From: Ovis canadensis | Taxonomy: Eukaryota; Chordata; Mammalia; Artiodactyla; Bovidae | DNA: 64,000 nucleotides | Assembly (NCBI RefSeq): GCF_042477335.2 | Contig: NC_091260.1 | Location: 52,471,001 to 52,535,000, forward strand | Direction: 5' to 3' | In this document: piece by piece, positions 34,713 to 47,900 of the stretch | Position numbering within the stretch: position 1 is the first letter of the stretch | Layout: the number at the start of each line of letters is the position of its first letter | Position numbers and translations under genes: made by a program | The notes under the pieces: model-generated | What the model saw: only the letters and a program-made list of their open reading frames with translations | Told to the model about the DNA's origin: nothing | The model's database searches: none

Positions 34713-34799
34713 TACCACATAATATAATAGGTTGTAAATATATTTCATTTGAATTTATAAATTCTGTATGAGATTGGAAATCCTGCTTTCTGTTTATTG

Positions 34800-36330
34800 G
34801 ACAATTGCATCCCTCTTCTTTAAACTGCCCCTTCGTGTCTTCTGTGACATTGCTAAAGACCACACCCTTTTCTGAAACTTTCTCCTCCTGTGAGTTCCTT
34901 TCTGTTTTTTCCTGACTCGTCTAACTCTCTAAAGACTCTTTCTGAGTCTCCTTACCAGTTCCTCCTTCTGAATGACCGCTGGATAATATAATAATAATAA
35001 TTACAATAATTAACATTTCACAGAAGCTTACTATGTGCTATACAGTAAATAAAACCTGTAAAACAGAGTTCTCTTATTTGCATTTCTTTAGATGAAGAAA
35101 GGAAGATGCAAGATGTCTTTCTCTAAGTGGGGAGCTCACTCTTGAGCCCTCTCTATTTTGATTAAAAAATACCACATATGTTCTCTCCAAACCATGTGTA
35201 AATATTCTCCAAAGTTCCTAAGTTTTCTTGTTTGACATACACATGATCCATGGATTTCTTATCCATTCCTTTAACTTCTAATATATCTCGAGTTTCTGGT
35301 CCATACAGCCTATTAGACATCGTCAAGTAGATGTATTATGGGCACCTCAAAATTAACACATTCAAAATGGAAATTATCTTCTTCAGACACCCTAAATATC
35401 CTCCAATATTGACCTTGTCCTGCCAATATGCTTTCCTTAATAGCATGGCCATTCACCAAGTTGCTCAAGCTGGAAACTTCAAAGCCACCTTTGAATGGGC
35501 CCCTGGCTCCATTATACCTCACATATGATTGGTTCCAAGGTCTTGCGAATTTGAGACTCCATCTTATCCATGTTCCTTCTACTACCGTTTTAGATAATTA
35601 AGGCTCTCAACATCTCTTCCTTGCACTATTGCATCTGCCTCCTAAATGGTCTTCCTACTTCTGTGGTCTCCCCAGGTCCCATCCATCCTTCCCAGGGCTG
35701 ACAGTTAATGTTCTAAAGCCAGTAATTGATCATGGCACATCCTGCTCAAAACTTTGATAGTTATCTTCTGCCTACAGAATAAATTCTAAACTCATCAGCA
35801 TGGCACACAAAACATTCTGTAACTGCACCCAAATTTATCTTCTCAAACATCTCCAGCATGTTCCTATTGTTGTTCAGTTTCAAAGTCACGTCTGACTCTT
35901 TGCGACCTCATGGACTGCCGCATGCCAGGCTTCACTGTCCTTCACCATCTCCCAGAGCTTGCTCAAACTCATGTTCATTGAACTGATGATGCCATCCAAC
36001 CATCTCATTATCTGTCGCCCTCTTCTCCTCTTGCCTCAATCTTTCCCAGCATCAGGGTCTTTTCCAATGAGTCTTACTCATATACCTCCAACTACAACAA
36101 CTCAAGGCCACTTGCTTTTCCTCAGAAATATCAAGCCTGTCCATGGCACTATGCTGTTGGTCGAGTTACATCAAATGCCCACTGCTGGCTTTCCTACCTG
36201 TTGATATTCTACCTTTCTTTGAAGACCCAGCCCCCTGCCCACAGCATACACACAAGTCTCCACCCACATTTCCGGGCTCACAATTTATTACTTGTCCTCT
36301 GTTTACATTTTTCTTAAAGCTTTACTGCAG
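34800..36330 (+). mobile_element. Long L2 LINE relic with a BovB fragment inside
   Basis: This + strand L2 ORF2-derived text is interrupted at 35868-36073. Recognisable parts are GCACCTCAAAATTAACACAT (35342), CACCAAGTTGCTCAAGCTGG (35454) and GCACTATTGCATCTGCCTCC (35622). Stops and indels break every frame. The antisense open frames here are by-products of this relic. Confidence 0.7.
35868..36073 (-). mobile_element. BovB 3'-end fragment
   Basis: The last roughly 200 bp of BovB on the - strand (GTTGTTCAGTTTCAAAGTCA to TTTTCCAATGAGTC) is inserted in the older L2. Confidence 0.85.
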
Positions 36331-36816
36331 ACTAACTTGTAATCTAGTCCGGTGTGTCTGTTTTCTTGGAAAAGGACTGTATCTTAAACATCTGAGTATT
36401 TCTAGAGCTTAGAGGGAGCTTGATATATAAATGATTAAAACTGAAGTCCATTTGTGATTTAGGTAAAAGTCAGACTAAACAATCTCAATGTTTACTTCTA
36501 AATCAGATTTTCTGCACCTTTTCTATACACTAAGATCTTACTTGAGGCCTGTGCAACTAACAAACATTTAACCTTGGAATTAACTCCTAATTCATGCAGC
36601 TAGTTCTGCTTTCACTTCTTTGCAGAGGCTGCAGAAGCCAGGAATTTGGGCTCCTGGCAACGAAAGCCCAGTGAATGTTGTCACTGGGTTTCCGGAGGAG
36701 GTGGGGTAGAAAGCACAAGAACACATCAGAAAACTAGCAGAGTTCCAGGACATCTGGGGCTGATTATTCCAGCAAGATGCTCAAGCAAAGAGAACAATTC
36801 CTGGACTAGGTGTTTT

Positions 36817-36853
36817 GTTTTTTTTTTTTCTCTCTCTTTTTTTTTTTTTTTTT
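36817..36853. repeat. T-rich tract with a TC core
   Basis: Two long T-runs are separated by a TC-repeat. On the - strand this reads as an A-rich tail placed right after an open frame at 36855-36990, discussed among the findings. Confidence 0.75.
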
Positions 36854-37514
36854 GACATCTGGGCTTTGGCAACGATTCCTATCGCTTTGCTCAGCAGTTC
36901 TTGAGGGATGAGATATGGACTTGTTTCAGGGAAACAAACCTTTACTGACTCAACTTCTGCTACAGCAGACTCCTTAAGATCCTTCCCCATCCATGTGCCT
37001 TCCTGGTATCTCTAGGTTTCATCAAATTTACAGAGAGAGGAATTAGTCTCCAAGAACCAAAAAAATTCATAGTACCTGGGATCTGAATCGGGTTATTCCA
37101 CTGCCTCTTAATTTCTCCCCCTCATGACTGAGCGACTTTCACTTTCACACTGATTCTTTTCAAATCATGGAGGACGAAGAACACTGAGACCCTGGAAAGC
37201 GACCTCAGGCTACTGAGGCAATGGATCCACTCCAGCTATTCTGACATCTCTCTTTTTAAGCACAAGCTTAGTAGAACTCTTGCTTTCGGTTTTGAAGAAA
37301 CATGCATCTCTTGTCTGAAACTACACATTTTACTCTTTTCGTTTCATTATTACCTCTAAAGTACAAAGTGTACTTTAGTATCTTCAGATTCAAATTCTCA
37401 AACACAAACATATTGTAATACTGTCTAACAATTAATCACAATTACAATTTCAAATATTCTGACCCACTTCCCTAGAAGCAAAAGGCTGTATATTACAGTA
37501 TAATGGAGAGGAAA

Positions 37515-37735
37515 GGATGCTTGGCTAACATTTACTGAGTACATACCCTGTCAGGCACTAGCCTATGCATGTTATATACATTATTTTATTTAAAGTTCAC
37601 AATAACTCTATGTGATATACAATTATCTGCATTTTAGTGATGGAGAAAGCAAGGCTCAGAAGTTAAGTGGTTTTCCCAAGATTGTGTATAGTGAGTGGCA
37701 GAGGCAGGTTAAGATGACATGGCTGACTCTAGCAA
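37515..37735 (+). mobile_element. MIR SINE relic
   Basis: The MIR layout is present: AACATTTACTGAGTACATAC, then GGAGAAAGCAAGGCTCAGAA, then the GTGGCAGAGGCAGG end. Confidence 0.7.
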
Positions 37736-37762
37736 TGTATACTCTTTACCCATCACTCTTGC

Positions 37763-37976
37763 ATGCTAAGTCACTTCAGTCGTGTCCGACTCTTTGCAAT
37801 CCTATGGACTGTAGCCTGCCAGGCTCCTCTGTCCATGGGATTCTCCAGGCAAGAATACTGGAGTGGGCTGCCATACCCTCCTCCAGGGGATCTTCCCAAC
37901 CCAGTGATAGAACCTGTGTCTCTTATGTCTCCTTCATGGGCAGGTGGGATCTTTACTACTAGCGCCACCTGGGAAG
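37763..37976 (-). mobile_element. Bov-tA SINE
   Basis: This - strand Bov-tA runs from GCTAAGTCACTTCAGTCGTG to a head ending GCGCCACCTGGGAAG. Confidence 0.85.
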
Positions 37977-38039
37977 TAATAGGTGATAGCTGATCTATTA
38001 TCTCCAGCATCTCAGAAAGATAATTCTTATTATAATTTT

Positions 38040-38680
38040 ATTCTTATGCCAATATTCACTGAGTATTCAAGACCTGTCAGGTCCTGATCTAAGTGCTGTA
38101 TTATATGTGATTTTATTAAGTCTCAGAAAAACCCACTTTTCAAGGAAGGTACTGTTATTTTACTGATGAATAAATAGAGGCTGAGAGAGGTTAAGTAACC
38201 TCACCCAGGTCAGAGAGCTGAGTGGTGGAGCCTGATTTAAAATCCAGACAGCCTGCCTTCAGAGAGTAGGCTACCTTGCATATGAAGGGCACATTCTGGA
38301 GTGAGCTCTTCCTCCTCCTGGGTAGTTTAACTTGAACGTGATCGGTACTCAGTTCCACTATATGTAAAATGAGACTCTGGGGACATGCCTGCTGGCCAGG
38401 TGCCCCCATATGTATTCTCAAATTCCTCAAAGTCAGAATCCCTGTTTACAGAGTGAAAGGCAGTACATTTTTGAAATACGACAGGTCTGGGTTCAAATCT
38501 TACCACACTTACTGGCTAGATGATTTTAAACAAGATACTCAAACTTTCTGAGTACCAGTTTCACCACCTGAATATGAAAGATAAAAATACCTACCAAATA
38601 GGGTTATTTATGAGTCAGAAATAGTATATGTATTTTATAACACCAGGGGATTGGAATAAGTTCTACATTACCGTTATTAT
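38040..38680. mobile_element. Two MIR relics
   Basis: About 38.04-38.29 kb (TATTCACTGAGTATTCAAGA to the GAGCTGAGTGGTGGAGCCTG end) and 38.44-38.68 kb (CTGGGTTCAAATCTTACCAC and following) both carry the MIR layout. Confidence 0.65.
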
Positions 38681-38707
38681 TAATGTTCTTATGGTTTCTG
38701 AACATTT

Positions 38708-40288
38708 GAAGAACTATTCAAAAAAGATCTTCATGACCCAGATAATCACGATGGTGTGATCACTCACCTAGAGCCAGACATCCTGGAGTGCAAGGTCAAG
38801 TGGGCCTTAGGAAGCATCACTATGAACAAAGCTAGTGGAGGTGATGGAATTCAAGTTGAGTTATTTCAAATCCTAAAACATGATGCTGTGAAAGTGCTGC
38901 CTCAATATGCCAGCAAATTTGGAAAACTCAGCAGTGGCCACAGGACTGGAAAAGGTCAGTTTTCATTCCAATCCCATAGAAAGGCAATGCTAAAGAATGC
39001 TCAAACTACCGCACAACTGCACTCATTTCACATGCTAGCAACGTAATGCTCAAAATTCTCCAAGCGATGCTTCAAACAGTATGTGAACTGAGAACTTCCA
39101 GATGTTCAAGCTGGTTTTAGAAAAGGCAGAGGAACCAGAGATCAAATTGCCAATATCCACTGGATCATCAAAAAAGCAAGAGAATTCAAGAAAAACATCT
39201 ACTTCTGCTTTATTGATTATGTCAAAGCCTTTCACTGTGTGGATCACAATAAACTGTGGAAAATTCTTAAAGAGTTGGGAATACCTAGACCACCTGACCT
39301 GCTTCTTGAGAAATCTGTATACAGGTCAGGAAGCAATAGCTAGAACTGGACATGGAACAATAGACTGGCTCCAAATCAGGAAAGAAATATGTCAAGGCTG
39401 TATATTGTCACCTTGCTTATTTAACTTATATGCAGAGTACATCACGAGAAACGCTGGCCTGGATGAAGCACAAGCTGGAATCAAGATTGCTGGGAGAAAT
39501 ATCAACAACTTCAGATATGCAGATAACACCACACTTATGGCAGAAAGTGAAGTACTAAAGAGCCTCTTGATGAAAGTGAAAGAGGAGAGTGAAAAAGCTG
39601 GCTTAAAATCCAACATTCAGAAAACTAAGATCATGGCATCTAGTCCCATCACTTCATGGCAAATAGATGGGGAAACAGTGAGAGACTTTATTTTTCTGGG
39701 CTCCAAAATCACTGCAGATGGCGATTGCAGCCATGAAATTAAAAGACATTTGCTCCTTGGAAGAAAAGTTATGACCAAAATAGACAGCATATTAAAAAGC
39801 AGAGACATTACTTTGCCAACAAGGGTCCATCTAGCCAAAGCTGTGGTTTTTCCAGTAGTCATGTATGGATGTGAGAGTTGAACTATAAAGAAAGCTGAGC
39901 ACCACAGAATTGATGTTTTTGAACTGTGGTGTTGGAGAAGACTCTTGAGAGTCCCTTGGATTGCAAGGAGGTCCAACCAGTCCATCCTAAAGAAAATCAG
40001 TCCTGAGTATTCATTGGAAAGACTGATGCTGAAGCTGAAACTCCAATACTTTGGCCATGTGATGCAAAGAACTGACTCATTTGAAAAGACCCTGATGCTG
40101 GGAAAGATTGAAGGTGGGAGAAGGGGAAGACAGAGGATGAGATGGTTGAGTGGCATCACTGACTCAATGAACAAAAGTTTGAGTAAAGTGTAAGAGCTGG
40201 TGATGGACAGGGAGGCCTAGCATGCTGCAGTCCATGGGTTCACAAAGAGTCAGACATGACTGAGCAGCTGAACTGAACTGAACTGAAG
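38708..40288 (+). mobile_element. BovB LINE, RT part and complete 3' end
   Basis: This + strand BovB runs from the linker before the RT domain (AAGATCTTCATGACCCAGAT) to the TGAACTGAACTGAACTGAAG tail. A long open segment (39102-39881) covers much of the RT with palm and thumb. The active-site motif reads YADN rather than YADD near 39517. A frameshift near 39100 separates this segment from the upstream part, and a stop near 39880 ends it. No clear target-site duplication was found. Confidence 0.9.
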
Positions 40289-40614
40289 GTTATTGACTAA
40301 GAGGACATACTTTCACATACACCAGTGGGCAGGGGGCAGAGTTCCCCATATCCCCTCCTACCATGGGCATCTCTGAGAGAGGCTAGCGAACATGCTGTCC
40401 TGGGTAAGATGAAACATGAGACAGTCTTCTGCTGGGCCTCTTTTAGGTGTGGCTCTGACTGAGATAGGTGGGGAAAGACAGGCTGCATGAATTCTCTGTG
40501 TCCAGCTTGTCCCCCGCCTGGCCAACCTGATGAGAAAGTACTAACTATGAATCACCTTCAATGAAATGCAATCAGAATCCTAACTCTCACCCAATAATGA
40601 CACCCTTCTTTGTT

Positions 40615-40800
40615 AAAGGGCTCTAAGGGGAAAGCACATGGCCTTTAGAATCACATTTGCTTGGATCTAAACCTCCAAGACTTACATGAATTTAGGCATG
40701 TTCCTTTACAGAATATCAGGCTCCTTCTGGCAAATGAGAGCTATCGTGTAGGGTGTTTGTGAGGCTTAGGTTCTTTATGGATAGGACCTAGGTCAGTTTC
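40615..40800 (-). mobile_element. MIR-like relic
   Basis: The text AGCACATGGCCTTTAGAATC through TTTGTGAGGCTTAGGTTCTT follows the MIR pattern but is diverged. Orientation is tentative. Confidence 0.5.
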
Positions 40801-40821
40801 AGGGATTTAACACACACTTAG

Positions 40822-41114
40822 ATCAGTCCTGGGTGTTCTTTGAAAGGAATGATGCTAAAGCTGAAACTCCAGTACTTTGGCCACCTCATGCAAAGAGTTG
40901 ACTCATTGGAAAAGACTCTGATGCTGCGAGGGATTGGGGGCAGGAGGAAATGGGGACGACAGAGGATGTGATGGCTGGATGGCATCACCGACTCTATGGA
41001 CATGAGTTTGAGTGAACTCTAGGAGTCGGTGATTGACAGGGAGGCTTGGCGTGCTGCAATTCATGGAGTCGCAAAGAGTCAGACACGACTGAGCGACTGA
41101 ACTGAACTGAACTG
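40822..41114 (+). mobile_element. Short 5'-truncated BovB with 13-bp target-site duplication
   Basis: Only the last roughly 290 bp of BovB is present, ending in TGAACTGAACTG. The flanks are AACACACACTTAG (40809-40821) and AACACACACTCAG (41115-41127), with one mismatch. Confidence 0.92.
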
Positions 41115-41718
41115 AACACACACTCAGCAAAAGAGAACAGTTCAGGATCAACATCATTCTGAAATGAACAAACAGCAATGATATGCCAAGGATAAATAAA
41201 GGGGCAGGTCGGCACAAAACACTGTCTTTGGCTGAAATTTTAAACAGTTTTAAAAATGAATCTGAAGAGTTTCTTTAATTATTACTTTTGGAGACAACGT
41301 TAATATTTCCTGCCTCCCGCAAAACTTGCCTTATGTTTAGGGACTTAGATTTTATATATTCAGCAAGAAAAGAAAGTTTAATGTGTTCACTTACTTTGTC
41401 ATAAAGCTAATTTGTATCTATCACGCTGTTAGCTGAGACAGTCTTGTGGGATTTGGTTATAACGTTCAGCATTGAAGGAGATATAAATACTAAATATTAT
41501 TTCAGCAGACCCCTATAGCTTTGGGTTCGAAAGACTACTAGAAATTGGCTAGGTACCTCCAGGTTAGAATTTGACCTCATCCAAAGTACAGGTTGGCATT
41601 TTGCCTAACTAACATGAATAATAGAGGTGAATCACCCCAAATAAATGAATCTGCAAGAGGCCATGCTATCCGTATATCCACACTGAAGACTTGGTTGGTG
41701 ACCAGGGCCAGAACTCAC

Positions 41719-41801
41719 CTCTGCATTAGGGTCAGGAGGTTTTTTGTGTCTCTGCTTTTCCTGTGCTCATCTCCATATATAAGTATTTGAATCATCAGAC
41801 A
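41719..41801 (-). CDS. TTC23L: TTC23L internal coding exon (third of three)
   Basis: The acceptor TGCCTGCAG precedes TGT at 41801 and the donor GTGAGT follows 41719. It is 83 nt, or 27 codons plus [22 protein letters not shown] then NLLTLMQ. It continues the TPR pattern (L-I-YG-H) from the previous exon in phase 0. The split codon at its end shows at least one more coding exon further left. Confidence 0.83.
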
Positions 41802-44800
41802 CTGCAGGCAAGTTGAGAAACATAATAGGTTAAAGAGAATCAGATAGCAAGCACCTTAACTATAAATCAAACTCAGGAGAGCACAAGTGGAACTGAGATG
41901 TCACAGGTTTACATTTCAAATCGTTTCCTCCTGGTTCCCTACTAAGGAGGAAGGAGTCTGAGCTGAAGGCTCTGACCCCTCTGAGCTTCTCCCTTCAGCT
42001 TTGCTGAAGCTTCCCCTACCATCTGTGGCTATGAATAATCAAAGTAACAGGTCTGAAAACTGACAGCATGCCTATCTAAAACCCAGAGTGGTCTCCACCA
42101 GAATTACAGCCGTGGTTTCCATCAGGATTTTCCAAATAGCTGTAACCAAATGGATGGATATAAAAGAAATGGATGGGTAAACCAATGAAGTGAAGTGACG
42201 TCACTCAGTTGTGTCCGATTCTTTGCGACCCCATGGACTGTAACTTACAAGGCTCCTCTGTCCATGGAATTTTCCAAGCAAGAGTACTGGAGTGGGTTGC
42301 CATTTCCTTCTCCAGGGGATCTTCCCAACCCAGGGATTGAACCCGGGTCTCCCGCATTGCAGGCAGACACTTTACCCTCTGAGCTCCCAGGGAAGCCTCC
42401 CAGGTAAACCAATGGATGGATATAAACAAAATCAGTGTATGAGTCCCAAATTTGCATTGCATTCTTATGCTACACAACTTTACCCTTAAGCAGTTTTCCA
42501 TTGTAAACTGCTGATCTCTCTATCCAATCAAGATGGAATTCCAGAAACCGGATTTATCCTCCCAAATGAAACAATCAAAAAAGAAAAAATAGACAAAATA
42601 TATTTGAAATGATCTTCAAGACAGTGAACATCGGGCAACAAAAGACGGTGTTCCTGAGAGAGGGAAAACAAGTGAAGTAAACCCTACGACTTCCCCAGAT
42701 TACTACTGTGAGAGCCTCTCCAAGCTTTGATGTAGGGAAGTGGAGCTCAGCAAGCACTCTGAATTAAGGATATGGAGCTCAGACTCTCGGAAGATTCTTA
42801 GGGCAGAGTAACGGAGAGACAGCTGCACAGAAAAAGAATATCTGTATCTGCAGGACATCCCCTTCAAATACAGCTGACCCACAGTCTGGGAACCTGCAGG
42901 TATAGTGGGGCTGACTGTACTACACCATTTTTTTTTTTTTTTTTTGGTACTACACCGTTTTATACTACAGACGTGAGCATCTGCAGACTTTGGTGTTGGC
43001 GAAGAGGGAAGGTGGGGAGTTCTAGAACAAATCCCCCACAGACACAGAGGGACAACTGTATTCAGGAGAGTACTGATTAACACAGACATGTAAAAACTGC
43101 CCAAGGCTTGAGAAAATAATCATCTGCAGGTCCCAGAGGGAACAGGGCAGTGTTTACATACAGCCAGGTACAATGCCTGTTCCCACCAGCCAAACTGGAA
43201 AGCCACATTGTCGTGGAGCACTGGGTGGGCTACTCAGAGGTACTGAGGCTTTTGCTTCAATAATGGGGGATAAATAGCCCTTGACTAAATAAGCCCTTGT
43301 CCCATCTAACAAATCTTAAAAGCAAGACCTAAAAGGACCAAACTCTAATGTAACTGAATTTCACAACAAAGTAATTTGACTGAGTTCCAGAACAAAGTTC
43401 AAGAATACTTACAGGAACACAAAAATATCCAATACTCAACAATGTAAAATACACAATGTCTGGCATCCAAACAAACATTCAGGTTGAATCCCTACTCCAA
43501 GTGGAGGGCAGAGCCTTCATTGCTAGGTAAGATCTAGCTGGGGCTCTCCTTTCACTGATTTTCTGTGGAATATGGTAAACAAACCCTTACAATGTGGTCT
43601 TTTATGATTCAGAAAAGTTATCTTCAATGATTTCTTTAATTACTGTATTATTGTAATATCAATTCAAGTATTGATATTACAGTCTCTCTTCAGAAATACA
43701 TTAGAATTCTTTGGCTAAAGGGGATTAAAAATACAGATTCTGGACACCAGTGTTAGAATATCTGATTTAATAGTCTAGAGTGGGACTCAGGAATCTGTTT
43801 TCTGTTTCATTTTTATTTTGTTTTACAAATTTGTTTTGTTCTGTTGCAATCCTAGATTTGGGGAATATTGCTCAACAACACTCAGCATGTTAAGATTCTC
43901 TTCAATATTTTCAATCCGGATTGAATTGTTTCAAATTTCTTGTTTTCCTGAAATTCCTTAATTCACCCTTAAAAATTTAATTTCATCTCATCTTTTGGCC
44001 TCAAACTGTGATCCATTCATTTTTAAGTTTTCTCTTCTTACAGGTTTATGATCCCATAACAGAGCTGCCAGCCATGTGTTTATCCTTCTCTTGAAGAAGC
44101 TGTTGGGACCTTATATTTTCATAGGGTTTTTGTTTTCTCTTAACCTTCCAAATGAAGTCCCCTTTCTTCTGTTACTTACTATTTTAATACGTATTTTCTG
44201 ATTACATTTAGTTAACCTGAAAGGAGATAAATGTATCCAGTCCTGACATTTGGCAATATACATGTGTGGACTGCTTTTGACTCTACCCTGGAGAAAGGCT
44301 ACCCACTCTAGTATTCTAGCCTGGAGAATTCCACGGACTGTATACTCCATGGGGTCACAAAGAGTCGGACATGACTGAGTGACTTTCACTTTCATGAACA
44401 TTAGTTGATTTATATTAACTTTTCCTCTGACATTGAACAAATTTGGGTTTTAAGTAGAGACATCGCTACCAATAAAGTCTTCAGCTTGGTCTGTTAGTAT
44501 GCTGACTGGTTGAACAACTGTTAGTCACACCTCTTGCCACATCCTGCTATAGGGAATAAACTTCCAGGATACTAGGAATCAGTACTTGAGTAAGGATGGC
44601 TGTACAAAGTGCTCCTTGTTCTAACACAACCTCGAGTGCTTCTTCATGATTCTGCTATTGACATACCAAGATTTCAGGATTAGAGTGTTACTCTTTTAAG
44701 ACTCTGGTCCAGGCATGGACACAATAAAAGTTTCTGTAGTCATATTCTTCCTCAGCACATCTAACAATGTAGAGAATATTCAAAAGAGAACACTTTATTT

Positions 44801-44875
44801 AAAAAAAAAGAAAGAAAGAAAAAAAAGAGAGAAGGAAGAAGGAAGGAAGGCTAGAGAAAAGGAAGCAAAGGGAAA

Positions 44876-44906
<31 letters not shown>

Positions 44907-47900
44907 ACCTCCCCTCACATTGTGCTTACAGGCTTGGGAGCAAATGTAACAAAACCAGCCACTATTTACCTTCCTTAGCAGTTGAACTGCCTTTCTGAGC
45001 TCTCCTTTGGCAAAGCAGATCTTGCCCATGTTATAAAATGTTTCAGCCACTTTTTCATTACAGTCACCATAGCTGATGACCTGAGATCTCAATGAAGCCT
45101 TTAGCAGTCTATAAGCCTCCTAGGGGATTAAAAAAATACATACATACTTTTAATTCACCTGGCAATTCTGAAGGCGCATGCTGGGTTGTATTCTTCTCTA
45201 TGGGAGGCATCCTACCCCACAGCGGTACAGCCCACCAGGATCAGTCGGCTGTGATATGTCATCTAGGTAATGTTCCCATGAAGAGTTGAAGTTTCAAGCT
45301 TATAATTAATTATAGTAGTTAATTCACATGAACAATATTATTTCATCTTTATGACTACCCTACAACAGAGAAATGTTATTACACTCTTTTCTTGATGAAG
45401 GAATGGAAACTAATAAAGGCAAAGGATCTTGCTTGAGCTCACAGAGCCTACAGTTAGCAGTGTCAAGATTCAAACCAGCCAGTCTGAATTCCATTGCCCT
45501 TGCTCTTTTTTTTTAAGATTTTTTTTAAATGGGGACAATTTTAAAGTCTTTATTGAATTTGTTACAATGTTGTTTCTGTTTTATGTTTTGGTTTTTTGGC
45601 CACAAGGCATGTGGGATCTTTGCTCCCTGATGAGGGATCAATTTGACACCCTCTGCAATAGAATGAAAAGTCTTAACCACTGGACCACCAGGAAGTCCCA
45701 AGCCCTTGTTCTTTTTTTTTTTTTAATGACTCTTAAAAAAAGTTTTCAAACCTTCAGAAAACCTGAAAGAATAGTAGAATAAATACACAAAATATTTTCA
45801 CCCAGATTCACCAGCTGGCTATCATTTTGCAATGTTTGCTTTATTGCACTCTCTTTAAAAAATTGTGTGTGTGTATGTGTGTAATAGACAACATTTTATA
45901 TAGTTAATACATATATAAATATGTACACATATAGTGTTGTTGAAAATAAATTGTACTAAATATACTAAGATAAAATAGTGTCAACAATTCCATTTTAAAA
46001 GGAGCTTTTTCTCCTGTTCTCAAGCCTGAGATGATACTCTCAGCCTGGAAGATGGCAGTTCTGGCTAGTGGATCCTGTTTATTTTTTATCAGTGGCAGAT
46101 TAAACTTCTATTTGAAAAAAAATGTTATTTTTCAAAGGAACATAATTCCTAAATCTTCTGAGTTTCTGTTATGGTCTTTTAGAACAGGCTGAGGGTCTCA
46201 TCTCAGGCTTGAAGGGTGGAAGAAAAAGCTCTTTTAAAATGGAATTATCCCTGATGCTCTAGAAGCTAGGATTCCTGGTTTTCATCCAGGGTGCTGCTAC
46301 TGCTGCTGCTGCTGCTAAGTCGCTTCAGTTGTGTCCGACTCTGTGCGACCCCATAGACGGCAGCCCACCAGACTCCCCAGTCCCTGGGATTCTCCAGGCA
46401 AGAACACTGGAGTGATTGCCATTTCCTTCTCCAATGCATGAAAGTGAAAAGTGAAAGTGAAGTCGCTCAGTCATGTCTGACTCTTCACAACCCCACGGAC
46501 TGCAGCCTACCAGGCTCCTCCGTCCATGGGATTTTCCAGGCAAGAGTACTGGAGTGGGGTGCCACCAGGCTACCCATGTTCAATTCCTGGGCAGGGAACT
46601 AAGATCTCTCTTCAGGACTGCTCACTGCTGTCTCCCTGAGATCAGTTTCTTTGGGGCTTCGGTTTCAGGTGGCACTAGTGGTAAAGAACCCACCTGCCAA
46701 TGCAGGAGAGGTAGGAGACTCGGGTTCGATCCCTGGGTCAGGAAGATCCCCTGGAAGAAGGCATGGCAACCCACTCCAGTAGTCTTGCCTGGAGAATTCC
46801 ATGGACAGAGGAGCCTGGTGGGCTACAGTCTATAGGGTTGCAAAGAAGTTGGACACTGAAGTCGGACTGAAGCGACTTAGCACATAGGCACATCCCACAG
46901 GAAGTGTGTTGTGAAATTCAGCAAAGTAATTCAAGTTATTGAGCACCTACTATGTACCAGTTACTGTTTCAGGCACTGAGGACACAGCAGTGAACAAAAC
47001 AAAAACCCTTGCCCTCATCAAGCTGATTTCCTAGTAGTAAAGGTGCTCTTGTCCACAGTTCTGCCTATGGTTTAGATACAGAGCCACCTGGCTGGCACTC
47101 AAACACTTTTGTATCTCTAGGAGATTGGTACATGTGGTTAGAAGCAGAGAGCTGTTAGGCATTGATACTGGTGTCTTATCACAAAGTCATGATGTTCACT
47201 GTATCAGAACCTAACAAGAATAAGCTATGAGATTCTGACCAAATGCCTTCACACCATGCAAACTAAATTAAAATATTAGATACATCTGTGACTTTGCTAG
47301 CTCATATTAATCTTCCATACCAGTAGAAAATGCCAAGGCCATTGTAAAAATAAAAAACATTGCAAATCATCACCATGCTTTTTGCCTCTATGAGTGGCAA
47401 TTAATAGAACTAAAGAAAATGTCATCATTTATAAAAATATTCAAATGTGAAATAAAAGAAGCTTTTTCTTCATTCCTCCAAAAAAAAACCAAAAACTTTC
47501 CTATTATGTACCTAGAACCCTACTCTTAAACTGGCTGTCACATGGCCAACAAGATCATGTCATATCAGATCCATACTGTTTCTTGTGCCTGAGGAAGAAT
47601 AAAGAGCTAACTTGGTCAGATCAAAGTCACGTGGTATCTCATGACAAATAAAGGTCTTCACTGCCTTCATGCTAAACTCAGTACTAAAGTTCAGGTCCAA
47701 AGTTTTAGAGTAAGAGTTTAGACTCATGGGACTTCTAAGTAAAAAGGTCAGCGACCAAAAGCTTCTTTTGATGGCTATAACTCTTTTTTAATGTGAAAAC
47801 AAAAGTTTGGTCAATAAGGAGCTGAAGACCAGAAACTGAGAAGGAAATAATGTATCAAGAGTAAAACCAACAAACAAACTTAGCTATATCTAAAGATGAA

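Noticed and set aside
35160-35320. A - strand frame reading RLYGPETRDILEVKGMDKKS that resembled a TPR-protein exon
   Set aside because: The + strand here aligns in wording with the L2 relic, so the peptide is antisense L2. The phase also does not fit the TTC23L exon series, and a much better exon (41719-41801) was found.
44715-44978. Lysine/threonine-histidine-rich frame
   Set aside because: It is produced by the A/G-rich tract and (CA)n microsatellite next to the TTC23L exon.
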